Shown: piece after piece, positions 36,142 through 45,387 of the stretch
How the letters are laid out: each line of letters starts with the position of its first letter
How positions within the stretch are numbered: position 1 is the stretch's first letter
Assembly: GCF_002105535.1 (NCBI RefSeq)
Contig: NZ_CP015848.1
Location: 1,488,907 to 1,552,906, forward strand
Source of the DNA: Magnetospirillum sp. ME-1
GTDB taxonomy: Bacteria > Pseudomonadota > Alphaproteobacteria > Rhodospirillales > Magnetospirillaceae
Reading direction: 5' to 3'
DNA: 64,000 bases
Program-made: the position numbers and the translations under genes
Notes under the pieces: generated by a model
Told to the model about the DNA's origin: nothing
Database searches by the model: none
The model's input: the letters and a program-made list of their open reading frames with translations, nothing else

Positions 36142-38286
36142 ATGGCGGACGATAGCGATGCCGTGTCGAAGAATCGTGACCGGCTGAGGTTCCTGCGCCT
36201 GGACGACAAGGCGGTTTCGGCCATCAAGGCCGTCCGTCCCCTGGTCGAGGGCAGCCTGCCCGCCATTGCCGATTCCTTCTATTCCCATCTGATGGAATGG
36301 CCGAACCTGCAGGCGCTGCTGGGCGGCGGCGCCAGGATCGGCCATCTGAAGCAGACGCAGCAGGCCCATTGGAGCGCCCTGTTCTCGGGGCGCTTCGACG
36401 AGGATTACTTCCAGCGCGCCGTGGCCATCGGCGCCACTCACGAGCGTATCGGCCTGGAGGTCAACTGGTATCTCGGCGGCTATTGCTTCGTGCTGGAGAA
36501 GCTGATCGCCGAATTGCACGGCAAGTGCGACAAGGCGCGCTTCCCCGATATCGCGGCCGCCGTGCTGCGCGCCGCCTTCCTGGACATGGACCTGGCCATC
36601 TCGACCTATATCGAGCATGGCGAGGCAGGCAAGATGAAGCGCGAGATGCTGGCGCTGTCCGATACCGTCGACCGCGAGGTGGCGCTGACCGTCGGCGACA
36701 TCGAGAAGCAGGTGAAGCGGCTGATCGAGGGCGCCCGCGAACTGACCGGGGTGGCGACCGAGCTCAAATCCATGGCCGAGGCGGTGGCGGAAGCGGTCAG
36801 CGTGACCAGCGACAACGTCCAGTCGGTGGCCGGCGCTACCGAGGCGCTGGAGGAGACTTCGCGGCAGATTTCCGCCAAGGTCCACGGCACCTCGCGGCTG
36901 ACCGATGCCGCCCAGCAGAAGATGGAGACCGCGGCGGCCACCGTGGACGGGCTGAAGGACGCCACGGGGCGTATCCGCGACGTGGTCCGCCTGATCCAGT
37001 CCATCGCCGGCCAGACCCGCATGCTGGCGCTGAACGCCACCATCGAGGCGGCACGGGCCGGCGAGATGGGCAAGGGCTTCGCCGTGGTGGCCGACGAGGT
37101 CAAGCGCCTGGCCAAGCTGACCGAGGACGGCATCCGCGGCGTCAACGCCCAGGCCCACGCCATCGGCCAGGCCACCGACGAGACGGTGGCCATGGTCGAG
37201 GAGGTGACGGCGTCCATCCAGGACATCAACACCATCGCCCAGGAAGTGAACCACGCCAGCGAGATGCAACTGTCCGCCACCGCCGACATCAAGGGCAATG
37301 CCGGCCAGGCCGCAGATCACACCGGCACCGTGCACGGCCATGCCCAGTCGGTGCTGATGCAGGCGGAACGTACCGGAATCACCGCCCAGCGCGTCAACGA
37401 ACTGTCCATGGTGGTCAATCGCGACGTGGGCGATCTGCAGCGCCGCCTCGGCATCATCCTGCGCTCGTCGGCGGCGGGCGATCGCCGCGCCGTGCCGCGC
37501 GTCGCCGTGGGGCTGGCCTTTTCCGGCCGCATCGGCACCAAGGAGGTCAAGGGCCATACCGGCGACCTCGCCAGCAAGGGCGTGGTGCTGGCCGGACTGA
37601 ACGATCCGTCATTGGTGGGCCAAGGCGGAACTCTGGATCTGGATGGAGTAGGCTCGCTCGCCTGCGACGCGGTGGGGGCCAGCGTGCTGGGCCTGCACGT
37701 GCGCTTCCGCGAGGTGTCTTCGCAGGCATTGACCGCCATCGCCGCCGCGCAAGCCAAGGCCCGGGCCGAGGAGCGCCTCTATATCGATCTGGTCCAGGGC
37801 GTGGCGGGCGGTGTCACCTCGGCATTCGAGGCGGCGCTGAAGGCCGGCGAGATCACCGAGGCGGACCTGTTCGACACCCATTACGAACCCATCCCCGAGA
37901 CCTCGCCGCAGCAGTTCATGGCGCGGCACACCAATCTTACCGACCGGGTGGTGCATCAGTTCACCGAGACGGTGCTGGACAAGGACCCGCGCATCGTCAT
38001 CTGCTGCGTCGCCGACCGCAACGGCTATATCGCCACTCACAACAAGAAGTATTCCCAGCCGCAGAAGCCGGGAGAGACGGTGTGGAACACCGCCAATTCC
38101 CGCAACCGCCGCATCTTCGACGACCGTGCCGGTCTGGTGGCGGCGCGCAACATCCAGCCCTATTTCGTCCAGACCTATCCCCGCGACATGGGCGGCGGCA
38201 ATTTCGTGGTGCTGAAGGAGTTTGATTGCCCCATCACCATCCGGGGCAAGCACTGGGGCGCGGTGAGGCTGGCCATCAAGCCGTAG
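36142..38286 (+). CDS. Cytoplasmic globin-coupled chemotaxis receptor with PilZ and C-terminal sensor domain
   Basis: A 714-residue soluble receptor with four parts. Residues 1-165 are a globin-coupled sensor with the likely proximal heme ligand His76 in [11 protein letters not shown]. About 185-435 is a chemotaxis signalling domain with the hairpin tip [20 protein letters not shown] and [10 protein letters not shown]. About 443-545 is a PilZ domain with RRAVPR (RxxxR) and GDLASKG, where the usual Ser is Ala. Residues 545-714 form a PAS/Cache-like domain ([28 protein letters not shown]). There are no membrane segments. GGAGGGG precedes the ATG. Confidence 0.92.
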   Translation: MADDSDAVSKNRDRLRFLRLDDKAVSAIKAVRPLVEGSLPAIADSFYSHLMEWPNLQALLGGGARIGHLKQTQQAHWSALFSGRFDEDYFQRAVAIGATHERIGLEVNWYLGGYCFVLEKLIAELHGKCDKARFPDIAAAVLRAAFLDMDLAISTYIEHGEAGKMKREMLALSDTVDREVALTVGDIEKQVKRLIEGARELTGVATELKSMAEAVAEAVSVTSDNVQSVAGATEALEETSRQISAKVHGTSRLTDAAQQKMETAAATVDGLKDATGRIRDVVRLIQSIAGQTRMLALNATIEAARAGEMGKGFAVVADEVKRLAKLTEDGIRGVNAQAHAIGQATDETVAMVEEVTASIQDINTIAQEVNHASEMQLSATADIKGNAGQAADHTGTVHGHAQSVLMQAERTGITAQRVNELSMVVNRDVGDLQRRLGIILRSSAAGDRRAVPRVAVGLAFSGRIGTKEVKGHTGDLASKGVVLAGLNDPSLVGQGGTLDLDGVGSLACDAVGASVLGLHVRFREVSSQALTAIAAAQAKARAEERLYIDLVQGVAGGVTSAFEAALKAGEITEADLFDTHYEPIPETSPQQFMARHTNLTDRVVHQFTETVLDKDPRIVICCVADRNGYIATHNKKYSQPQKPGETVWNTANSRNRRIFDDRAGLVAARNIQPYFVQTYPRDMGGGNFVVLKEFDCPITIRGKHWGAVRLAIKP

Positions 38287-38300
38287 GGTCAAAGAGTGCC

Positions 38301-38337
38301 GTCATCCCGAGGTCGCCTTCGGCTTGCTCAGGATGAC
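38301..38337. repeat. Short GTCATCCCGA palindrome
   Basis: GTCATCC at 38301-38307 pairs with GGATGAC at 38331-38337, with an inner GCC-ttc-GGC hairpin. The arm is the same as in the two 104-bp elements but the body is only 37 bases. It sits between the convergent receptor and DUF815 genes and may double as a bidirectional hairpin terminator. Confidence 0.6.
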
Positions 38338-38350
38338 GATGTCGCGGAGC

Positions 38351-39205
38351 CTACACGCTCTTCCCCAGCCGTCCGGCCAGATCCTGGATGAACTGCCAGG
38401 CGACGCGGCCCGAGCGCGAGCCGCGCGTCACCGACCATTCGTTGGCCTGGGCGTGCAGGTCCTCGGTGGAGATGGGCAGGCCGTAATGGGCCACATAGCC
38501 TTCGACGATGGCGAAGAAGGTGTCCTGGCCCACGTGGTGGAAGCCCAGCCACAGGCCGAAGCGGTCGGACAGCGAAACCTTTTCCTCCACCGCCTCGCCG
38601 GGATTGATGGCGGTCGAGCGCTCGTTGTCGATCATGTCGCGGGCCATCAGGTGGCGGCGGTTGGAGGTGGCGTAGAACACCACGTTGGAGGGTCGCCCCT
38701 CGATGCCGCCGTCGAGGACCGCCTTCAGCGACTTGTAGGCGTCGTCCTGCTGGTCGAAGGACAGATCGTCGCAGAACAGCACGGCACGCCGCCCGCTGTC
38801 CTTCAGCAGACGCAGGCAGCGGGGCAGGGACGGAATGTCCTCGCGGTGGATCTCCACCAGCAGCAGGGCGCCGGGCGTTTCGGCGTTTATCGCGGCGTGC
38901 ACCGCCTTGACCAGCGAGCTCTTGCCGGTACCGCGCGCCCCCCACAGCAGCGCGTTGTTGGCGGAATAGCCCTCCGCGAAGCGCCTTGTGTTGTCCATTA
39001 GCTGCTCGCGCTGGCGCTCGATGCCCTGCAACAGCTCGATGTCAACCCGATTGACGTTGGGCACCGGCTCCAGTCGGTCGGGATCGGCATGCCAGACATA
39101 GGCCTCGGCGGCCGACAGGTCCGGAGTGGCGAAAGGCGGGGGCGACAGGCGCTCCAGGGCTTCGGCGATACGGTTGAGGGCCTTGACGGCGTCGGCGTAG
39201 GGCAT
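38351..39205 (-). CDS. DUF815-family AAA+ ATPase
   Basis: A 284-residue predicted P-loop ATPase. Walker A is GARGTGKSSLVKA, Walker B is VLFCDDLSFD, and the sensor region is VVFYATSNRRHL. DDAYKSLKAVLDGG and the C-terminal RGSRSGRVAWQFIQDLAG are family-specific. The family resembles DnaA/ClpX-type loaders but its function is unknown. The ATG at 39205 matches relatives; 31 extra in-frame residues upstream do not. It is divergent from yajC, an arrangement seen in other alphaproteobacteria. Confidence 0.92.
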   Translation of the reverse strand: MPYADAVKALNRIAEALERLSPPPFATPDLSAAEAYVWHADPDRLEPVPNVNRVDIELLQGIERQREQLMDNTRRFAEGYSANNALLWGARGTGKSSLVKAVHAAINAETPGALLLVEIHREDIPSLPRCLRLLKDSGRRAVLFCDDLSFDQQDDAYKSLKAVLDGGIEGRPSNVVFYATSNRRHLMARDMIDNERSTAINPGEAVEEKVSLSDRFGLWLGFHHVGQDTFFAIVEGYVAHYGLPISTEDLHAQANEWSVTRGSRSGRVAWQFIQDLAGRLGKSV

Positions 39206-39291
39206 GGCGGCGATCCCTTGAAGAACTGGGGCGCGGATGGTAGCAGCTTCGCCTCCGGGGGCAAGCAAATCGGCTTGATGGCCACTTGGCG

Positions 39292-39320
39292 TTTGCATCC
39301 CGGCGATAGGCGGCTATATT
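39292..39320 (+). promoter_or_regulatory. Candidate promoter of yajC-secD-secF
   Basis: TTTGCA at 39292-39297 and TATATT at 39315-39320 are spaced by 17 bases, 55 bases before the yajC start, in a 169-base divergent region. A GAGGAGA ribosome-binding site follows at 39363-39369. Confidence 0.55.
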
Positions 39321-39374
39321 CCCGCTGCATTCAACGCTGCATTGGACAATGCGCGACTTCCCGAGGAGACAGTG

Positions 39375-39761
39375 ATGTTCGTGTCGCCCGCTTATGCCCA
39401 GGCCGCCGCCGGTGGCGGTTCCATGGGAGCCCTGGAACAGTTTCTGCCTCTGATTCTGATCTTCGTGGTGTTCTACTTCCTGCTGATCCGTCCGCAGCAG
39501 AAGAAGATGAAGCAGCACAAGGAGATGCTGGGCCAGCTCCGCCGTGGCGACCGCGTCGTCACCGCCGGCGGCATCATCGGCACCATCAACAAGCTGATCA
39601 ACGACACCGAGGTGTCGGTGGAGATCGCCGAGGGCGTGCGGGTGCGCGTGCTCCGCTCGACCATCACCGAGGTGATGTCCAAGACCGAGCCGGTCGCCGG
39701 CGACAAGGCCAAGGACGAGAAGCCCGAAGCCGAGCCGGCCGCCGAAAAGGCCGACAAGTAA
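39375..39761 (+). CDS. yajC: Preprotein translocase accessory subunit YajC
   Basis: YajC associates with SecDF in the Sec translocase. The 128 residues begin MFVSPAYAQA, with one membrane helix (LPLILIFVVFYFLLIRPQQKK), the RPQQKK landmark, a soluble domain (VVTAGGIIGTINKL) and an acidic, lysine/alanine-rich tail longer than in E. coli. The ATG at 39375 follows GAGGAGA; an upstream start at 39342 lacks a site. secD is 37 bases downstream. Confidence 0.96.
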   Translation: MFVSPAYAQAAAGGGSMGALEQFLPLILIFVVFYFLLIRPQQKKMKQHKEMLGQLRRGDRVVTAGGIIGTINKLINDTEVSVEIAEGVRVRVLRSTITEVMSKTEPVAGDKAKDEKPEAEPAAEKADK

Positions 39762-39798
39762 ACCTTACGTCTCCCTTCCAAGCAGCACAGGCCGGGAC

Positions 39799-41364
39799 AT
39801 GCTCCACTATCCTCGTTGGAAGATCGCAATGGTGGCGGTGATCGCCATCCTGGGCATCGTCTTCGTCTTCCCCAACCTGCTGACGCGCGAACAGGCCGAC
39901 CGGCTGCCCCATTGGCTGCAGCCGGTCAGCCTGGGCCTCGATCTGCAGGGCGGTTCCTACCTGCTGCTGGAGGTGGACACCGCCTACGTGGTCCGCGAAC
40001 AGCTGACCTCGCTGGTGGAAACCGTGCGCACCACGCTGCGCAAGGAAAAGATCAAGTACTCGGACCTGGGCGCCAAGGGCGACCATGTCAACGTGCGGAT
40101 CATCGACGCCGAGGACCGCGCCAAGGCCCGCGAACTGCTGCGCAAGCTCGACCCCGATGCCGCCCTTGACGCCAGGGACGACGGCGCCATGGTGCTCAAG
40201 TACTCGGAGCAGGCGGTCAAGGCCCGCAAGATGGCCGCCGTGGACCAGTCGCTGGAAATCGTGCGCCGCCGCATCGACGAGCTGGGTACCCGCGAACCCT
40301 CCATCCAGCGCCAGGGCGAGGACCGCATCGTCGTCCAGCTGCCCGGCGTCAAGGACCCCGACCGCATCAAGTCGCTGCTGGGCAAGACCGCCAAGCTGAC
40401 CTTCCACCTGCTCGACGATTCCACCACCTCGGAGGAAGCGGGACGGGGCAGGGTGCCGCCCGGCTCCATGCTGCTGCCCTCCGCCGAGAAGGAGCGGGGC
40501 ATGCCCGAATCCTACGTGGTCAGGAAGCGGGTCGAGGTGGGCGGCGACATGCTGACCGATTCCAAGGCCACCTATCAGGACGGCCGCCCGGTGGTCAGCT
40601 TCCGCTTCAACGCCGCCGGCGGCAAGAAGTTCGGCGACGCGACGCGCGAGAACGCCGGCAAGTTCCTGGCCATCGTGCTCGACGAGAAGGTGATCAGCGC
40701 GCCGCGCATCAACGAGCCCATCCTGGGCGGCTCCGGCATCATCTCGGGCAACTTCACCGTGCAGCAGGCGCAGGATCTGTCGCTGCTGCTGCGTGCCGGC
40801 GCCTTGCCCGCGCCGCTGCAGGTTCTGGAAGAGCGCACCGTCGGCCCCGATCTCGGCGCCGATTCCATCCAGGCCGGTACCGTCGCCAGCGCCGTCGGCC
40901 TGCTGATGGTGGCCGTCTTCATGGTGGTCATCTACGGCATCCTGGGCGTGCTGGCCAATGTGGCCCTGGTGTTCAACCTGATCCTGCTGATGGCCTTGCT
41001 GTCGGCGCTCGGGGCCACGCTGACGCTTCCGGGCATCGCCGGCATCGTGCTGACCATGGGCATGGCGGTGGACGCCAACGTGCTGATCTACGAGCGCACG
41101 CGCGAGGAGCAGCGGCGCGGCCGAAGCATCCTGTCGGCGGTCCAGCACGGTTTCGACCGGGCCCATGCCACCATCTTCGACGCCAATTTCACCCACATGA
41201 TCGCCGCCCTGCTGCTGTACATCTTCGGCACCGGCCCCATTCGCGGCTTCGCCGTGACGCTGGGCATCGGTATCATGACGTCGCAGTTCACGGCGGTGAA
41301 CATCACCCGGTTGATGGTCGCCATCTGGATCGCCGTCCGGCGTCCCAAGACCCTGCCGCTCTAG
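39799..41364 (+). CDS. secD: Protein translocase subunit SecD
   Basis: SecD with SecF uses the proton gradient to assist protein export. The 521 residues contain the N-terminal membrane segment, GLDLQGGSYLLLEV, a large periplasmic P1 domain (RRRIDELGTREPSIQRQGEDR spanning residues about 155-175) and five further membrane helices with LGATLTLPGIAGIVLTMGMAVDANVLIYER (landmarks GMAVDANVLI and ERTREE). The Asp in AVDANV is the conserved proton-pathway residue. It is followed by secF after 22 bases. Confidence 0.97.
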   Translation: MLHYPRWKIAMVAVIAILGIVFVFPNLLTREQADRLPHWLQPVSLGLDLQGGSYLLLEVDTAYVVREQLTSLVETVRTTLRKEKIKYSDLGAKGDHVNVRIIDAEDRAKARELLRKLDPDAALDARDDGAMVLKYSEQAVKARKMAAVDQSLEIVRRRIDELGTREPSIQRQGEDRIVVQLPGVKDPDRIKSLLGKTAKLTFHLLDDSTTSEEAGRGRVPPGSMLLPSAEKERGMPESYVVRKRVEVGGDMLTDSKATYQDGRPVVSFRFNAAGGKKFGDATRENAGKFLAIVLDEKVISAPRINEPILGGSGIISGNFTVQQAQDLSLLLRAGALPAPLQVLEERTVGPDLGADSIQAGTVASAVGLLMVAVFMVVIYGILGVLANVALVFNLILLMALLSALGATLTLPGIAGIVLTMGMAVDANVLIYERTREEQRRGRSILSAVQHGFDRAHATIFDANFTHMIAALLLYIFGTGPIRGFAVTLGIGIMTSQFTAVNITRLMVAIWIAVRRPKTLPL

Positions 41365-41386
41365 AGGAATCGAGGATAATCGAGCG

Positions 41387-42343
41387 ATGAACTTCTATTC
41401 CCGCTGGGTCGCCACCAAGAAGCCGAATTACGACTTCATCCGTCTGCGCTTCTTCGCCTTCGGCCTCACCGCCCTACTGATCGTGGGCTCGTTCGCCTCC
41501 ATCATCGTCAAGGGCTTCAACTACGGCATCGACTTTGCCGGCGGCATCCTGATCGAGGCCCACACCACCGGGGGCGAGGCGGACCTGCACCACATGCGCG
41601 GCACGCTGGAAGGCCTGAAGCTGGGCGAGGTGTCGCTGCAGGGCTTCGGCAATACCGGCCGCGACGTGATGATCCGCGTGCAGAAGCAGGCGGGCGACGA
41701 GAAGGCCCAGATGGCGGCGCTCGGCAAGGTCAAGGAGGCGCTGGGCGCCGGCTACGAGTACAAGCGCGTCGAGATCGTCGGCCCCAAGGTGGGCGAGGAA
41801 CTGAAGCGCGACGGCGTGCTGGCCGTGGCCCTGGCGGTGCTGGCCATCGCCGCCTATGTGTGGTTCCGCTTCGAGTGGCAGTTCGGCGTCGGCGCGCTGA
41901 TCGCCATCTTCCACGACGTGATCACCACCTTCGGCCTGTTCTCCATCTCGGGCCTGGAATTCAACCTGACCTCGGTGGCGGCGATTCTCACCATCGCCGG
42001 CTATTCCATCAACGAGACGGTGGTGGAATACGACCGCGTGCGCGAGAACCTGCGCAAGTACAAGACCATGCCGCTCTACGACCTGCTTAACCTGTCGGTC
42101 AACGAGACCCTGGCCCGCACCATCCTGACGGTGTCCACCGTGTCCATCAGCGTGCTGGCCCTGTTGGTCCTGGGCGGCGAGGTGCTGCGCGGTTTCTCCA
42201 TCGCCATGATGTGGGGCCTGATCATCGGCACCTTCTCGTCCATCTACGTGTCCATGCCGGTGCTGGTGTACTTCAACCTGCGCACCGGCAAGGAGACCGA
42301 GGAAGCCGAGACGGCCGAGGGCGGACCGGCCGCCGCGCCGTAA
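41387..42343 (+). CDS. secF: Protein translocase subunit SecF
   Basis: SecF is the shorter partner of SecD. The 318 residues include the N-terminal segment with FNYGIDFAGGILIEA, a periplasmic domain and five membrane helices with FHDVITTFGLFSI and AGYSINETVVEYDRVREN. ETLARTILTVSTVSI is also typical. The stop is 6 bases from the Mth938-like gene, which probably belongs to the same operon. Confidence 0.97.
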   Translation: MNFYSRWVATKKPNYDFIRLRFFAFGLTALLIVGSFASIIVKGFNYGIDFAGGILIEAHTTGGEADLHHMRGTLEGLKLGEVSLQGFGNTGRDVMIRVQKQAGDEKAQMAALGKVKEALGAGYEYKRVEIVGPKVGEELKRDGVLAVALAVLAIAAYVWFRFEWQFGVGALIAIFHDVITTFGLFSISGLEFNLTSVAAILTIAGYSINETVVEYDRVRENLRKYKTMPLYDLLNLSVNETLARTILTVSTVSISVLALLVLGGEVLRGFSIAMMWGLIIGTFSSIYVSMPVLVYFNLRTGKETEEAETAEGGPAAAP

Positions 42344-42349
42344 GACTCC

Positions 42350-42724
42350 ATGGACATCACGCCCCTCATCCCGTCCGGCCGGCAGATCGTCAAGGGATAC
42401 GGCGATGGCGGCTTCACCATCTCCGGCATCCGCTGGGAGGGCTCGGTCCTGGTGCTGCCCGACCGCACCCAAGCCTGGGGGCCGGCCGAGCTGTCCCAGG
42501 TCACCGAGGAAAGCCTGTCGCCGATTTTGAGCCTGCCGGAGCGGCCGAGGCTTCTGCTGCTGGGCTGCGGCCAGCGCATGGCGCTGGTCCCCAACACTCT
42601 GCGCGCGGCCCTGCGCCAAGCGGGTATCACCCTGGAACTGATGGACACCGGCGGGGCCTGTCGCACCTTCAATGTGCTGGTATCGGAAGAGCGTTCGGTG
42701 GCGGCGGCGCTGATCGCGGTCTAG
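42350..42724 (+). CDS. Mth938-like (DUF498, NDUFAF3-like) protein
   Basis: A 124-residue protein of the Mth938/DUF498 fold, with the landmark LLLGCGQRMALVPNTLR and the conserved MDTGGACRTFNVLVSE. The human relative NDUFAF3 is a complex I assembly factor, and homologues beside secDF are common in alphaproteobacteria. It is 6 bases after secF, in the same operon. Its biochemical role in bacteria is not settled. Confidence 0.88.
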   Translation: MDITPLIPSGRQIVKGYGDGGFTISGIRWEGSVLVLPDRTQAWGPAELSQVTEESLSPILSLPERPRLLLLGCGQRMALVPNTLRAALRQAGITLELMDTGGACRTFNVLVSEERSVAAALIAV

Positions 42725-42727
42725 CCC

Positions 42728-44509
42728 TTATTCCCCCGGAGGAACCGCCGGCAGGGTGAAGCGGAAGGTGGCGCCTCCACCGGGCGAGGGTTCGACCCAG
42801 ATCCGCCCACCGTGGCGTTCGACGATTCGCTTGCAGATGGTCAGGCCGATACCGGTGCCTTCGTCTTCCTCCCGGCCGCGAAGCTTCTGGAAGATGGTGA
42901 AGATGCGCTCGGCGTATTGCGGCTCGACTCCGATGCCGTCATCCCTGCCCCAGAACGTCCACCCCCCCGAGACCTCGTCGATTTCTGCTCCCACGTCGAT
43001 GGTGGAGGGGTGGCCCGGGCGGTGATACTTCGCCGCGTTGTCGATCAGGTTCTCGAACAGGGTGAGCGTCTGTTCCCGATCGGCGGTAAGGGTCGGCAGT
43101 TCCCCCACGTGGAGGGTGGCTCCGTATCGGCCGAGATTGGCCGCCAGCATATCCCTGGCTTCGGCCGCCACACCGTTCAGGTTTACGGGGGCGAAGGTAT
43201 TGCCGCGGCTGCGGATCTGCGAATAGGCCAGCAGGTCCAGCAATTGCTGCTGCATGCGCTTGGTCCCGGCCACGGTGTAGTCGATGAACTCGTTGGCCTC
43301 GGCGTCGAGTCGGTTGCGATACCGGTGCTGGAGCAGCTGGACGAAACTGGTGATGCTGCGCAGCGGCTCCTGCAGGTCATGGGCGGCCACGTGGGTGAAC
43401 TGTTCCAGATCGGCATTGGCGACCGCCAGCTGGCGGGCCTTTTCCTCGGCGGCGGCCTGGGTGATGCGCAAATGGCGGGTCCGGTCGGCGACCTGTTCCT
43501 CCAGCACATGGCTTTGGCGTTCCAGACTGGCGGCGAGCTGCCGGCGTGAGTATTCGCGCCGGTCGGACAAGGAGGCCAGCCAGAACAGGGCGGTCGACAA
43601 GGTGATCACCACGGCGGCGATCCAGGCTGCTTCCCGGTAGAATTCGGCCATGGCGGTCTTCTGGGTCATGCCGATGGTGGCGACGACGGGATAGCGGTCC
43701 AATGTTCCGTAGCTGACGATCTTGTCGTTGCCATCGGTGACGGAAACAAAGCGGACGATGCCGGATGGCGCCTGGGGCAGATGCTTCTGGAACAGGGGGC
43801 TCATGGCGGTCGAGCGCCCCAGGGAGGCCACGGGATCGGGCAACCTTGCCAGGAAGATGCCGTCCCGGCGGATGACAGAGATGCCGCCCGGCTCCTCGAT
43901 CAGCAGCTTTTCCAGGGCTGCGACCAGGAACATGGGGTCAAAGGCCACGGATACCACGCCCTTGAACCGGCCGCCGGCGTCGATGATGGGGCGTGACAGC
44001 GGGATGGCCGGCCGGCCGTCGATGCGATTGACGATCGGCATGCCGATATTGAGGCTGTTGCTCCGGGGATTGCCCTGGTGGATCTGGAAGTGTTCGCGGT
44101 CCGAGATGTCCAGGGGGAAGTCCAGAACGCCGTCGGCCTGGAGGACGATCCCGGAATTCTTGCCGTCCTGGCCGAAAACCACAAGCTGGCGGACCTCGGG
44201 AAAGACGCCGAGCCGGCTTTGGAACCATTTGAGGAGCGCGTCGTCCGGCCAACGTGCGGGATCGATGCGTTGGCTGGCTTCCTGCAGCAGGTTGTCGATG
44301 CTGCGCAGGCTGGTGTCGACCTGATGCTCCAAAGTCCGGGTCAGGGCGGTCAGCAGGCGCTCGGCATTGCTGTTGGCCCGCATCCAGGCCGCTCTGAGAT
44401 GGATGGACGCGATCACGGCCAGAATGGCGATCAGCACCAGCGCCCAGCGACGGGCAATGGTGCTCGGACGCAAGGGGGCAAGCGCGAAATCCTCCGCGCC
44501 GGTGAGCAT
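42728..44509 (-). CDS. Cache-domain membrane sensor histidine kinase
   Basis: A 593-residue kinase with membrane segments near residues 22-40 (ALVLIAILAVIASIHL) and 300-320 (IAAVVITLSTALFWLA). The periplasmic region is Cache-like, with DISDREHFQIH and GRFKGVVSVAFDP, and probably binds a small metabolite. A coiled linker leads to a HisKA domain with VAAHDLQEPLRSIT and HATPase_c with NLIDNAAKYH, DDGIGV and GTGIGLTICKRI. The ATG at 44509 was chosen; a TTG at 44530 is possible. It runs tail-to-tail with the Mth938-like gene and is close in core to the kinase at 14972. Confidence 0.9.
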   Translation of the reverse strand: MLTGAEDFALAPLRPSTIARRWALVLIAILAVIASIHLRAAWMRANSNAERLLTALTRTLEHQVDTSLRSIDNLLQEASQRIDPARWPDDALLKWFQSRLGVFPEVRQLVVFGQDGKNSGIVLQADGVLDFPLDISDREHFQIHQGNPRSNSLNIGMPIVNRIDGRPAIPLSRPIIDAGGRFKGVVSVAFDPMFLVAALEKLLIEEPGGISVIRRDGIFLARLPDPVASLGRSTAMSPLFQKHLPQAPSGIVRFVSVTDGNDKIVSYGTLDRYPVVATIGMTQKTAMAEFYREAAWIAAVVITLSTALFWLASLSDRREYSRRQLAASLERQSHVLEEQVADRTRHLRITQAAAEEKARQLAVANADLEQFTHVAAHDLQEPLRSITSFVQLLQHRYRNRLDAEANEFIDYTVAGTKRMQQQLLDLLAYSQIRSRGNTFAPVNLNGVAAEARDMLAANLGRYGATLHVGELPTLTADREQTLTLFENLIDNAAKYHRPGHPSTIDVGAEIDEVSGGWTFWGRDDGIGVEPQYAERIFTIFQKLRGREEDEGTGIGLTICKRIVERHGGRIWVEPSPGGGATFRFTLPAVPPGE

Positions 44510-44630
44510 GCCAGGCTGTTCACGGCCCAAGATGAGAAATGCCCCCTGTTTCGGATCGGATGTCCGATTGCATATCCCAACCCCGAGCTTCGTCTATCAT
44601 CTTTCCCATCGGGAAAGTAGGGTAGAAATG

Positions 44631-44660
44631 AAAAACCCCCCTCCCGAAGGGGAGGGGGGC
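44631..44660 (-). terminator. Rho-independent terminator of sodB
   Basis: Read on the minus strand, CCCCCCTCCC and GGGAGGGGGG form a perfect 10-base stem around a CTTC loop, followed by TTTTT (44631-44635). It lies 15 bases after the sodB stop and before the kinase gene. Confidence 0.9.
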
Positions 44661-44674
44661 TTCAAAATCCAGTC

Positions 44675-45271
44675 TCAGCCCAGATTGGCTTCGACGAAAT
44701 CCCAGTTCACCAGATTGTCCAGGAAGCACTGGACGAAGTCGGGACGGCGGTTCTGCCAGTCGAGGTAATAGGCATGCTCCCACACGTCGACGGTGAGCAG
44801 CGCCTTCTGGCCGTGGGCCATGGGCAGGTCGGCATTGGCCGTCTTGGTGATCTTCAGCTTGCCGGCATCAAGCACCAGCCAGGCCCAGCCCGAGCCGAAC
44901 TGGCCCACGGCGGCGGCCTTGAAGTCTTCCTTGAACTTGTCGAACCCGCCCAGATCGGACTCGATCCTGGCCAGCAGCTTCGCCCCCGGCTTGCCGCCGC
45001 CGCCCTTCTTCATGCAGTTCCAGAAGAAGGTGTGGTTCCACACCTGGGCGGCATTGTTGAAGATGCCCTGCTTGGCCGGCAGATCGGCAGCCGCCACCTT
45101 GATCACCTCTTCCAGGGACTTGGACGCCAGATCGGTGTCCTTGGTCAGGTTGTTGAGGTTGGTCACATAGGCGGCGTGATGCTTGCCGTGATGGAACTCG
45201 AAGGTGCGGGCGGAAATGTGCGGCTCCAGCGCGTCGATGGCGAAGGGGAGCGGCGGAAGCTCAAAAGCCAT
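44675..45271 (-). CDS. sodB: Superoxide dismutase, iron type
   Basis: A 198-residue cytoplasmic Fe-superoxide dismutase. Metal ligands lie in EFHHGKHHAAYV (first His), QVWNHTFFWNCM (second His) and DVWEHAYYLDWQNRRPDF (Asp and third His). The Gln in FNNAAQVWNH is placed as in Fe enzymes rather than Mn enzymes. GAGGTG precedes the ATG at 45271. A strong terminator follows, so the gene is probably monocistronic. In magnetotactic or microaerophilic bacteria it would limit superoxide from O2 exposure. Confidence 0.96.
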   Translation of the reverse strand: MAFELPPLPFAIDALEPHISARTFEFHHGKHHAAYVTNLNNLTKDTDLASKSLEEVIKVAAADLPAKQGIFNNAAQVWNHTFFWNCMKKGGGGKPGAKLLARIESDLGGFDKFKEDFKAAAVGQFGSGWAWLVLDAGKLKITKTANADLPMAHGQKALLTVDVWEHAYYLDWQNRRPDFVQCFLDNLVNWDFVEANLG

Positions 45272-45387
45272 AATTCACCTCTATGTCGTCAAAGGGTTCC
45301 GAACTGAATTGGAAATCGTCTAAACGATGCCCCAAAGATAGGAACTCCGGGGAGGATTGTGAAGCACCTTTGTCGGCTATTGCCGAA

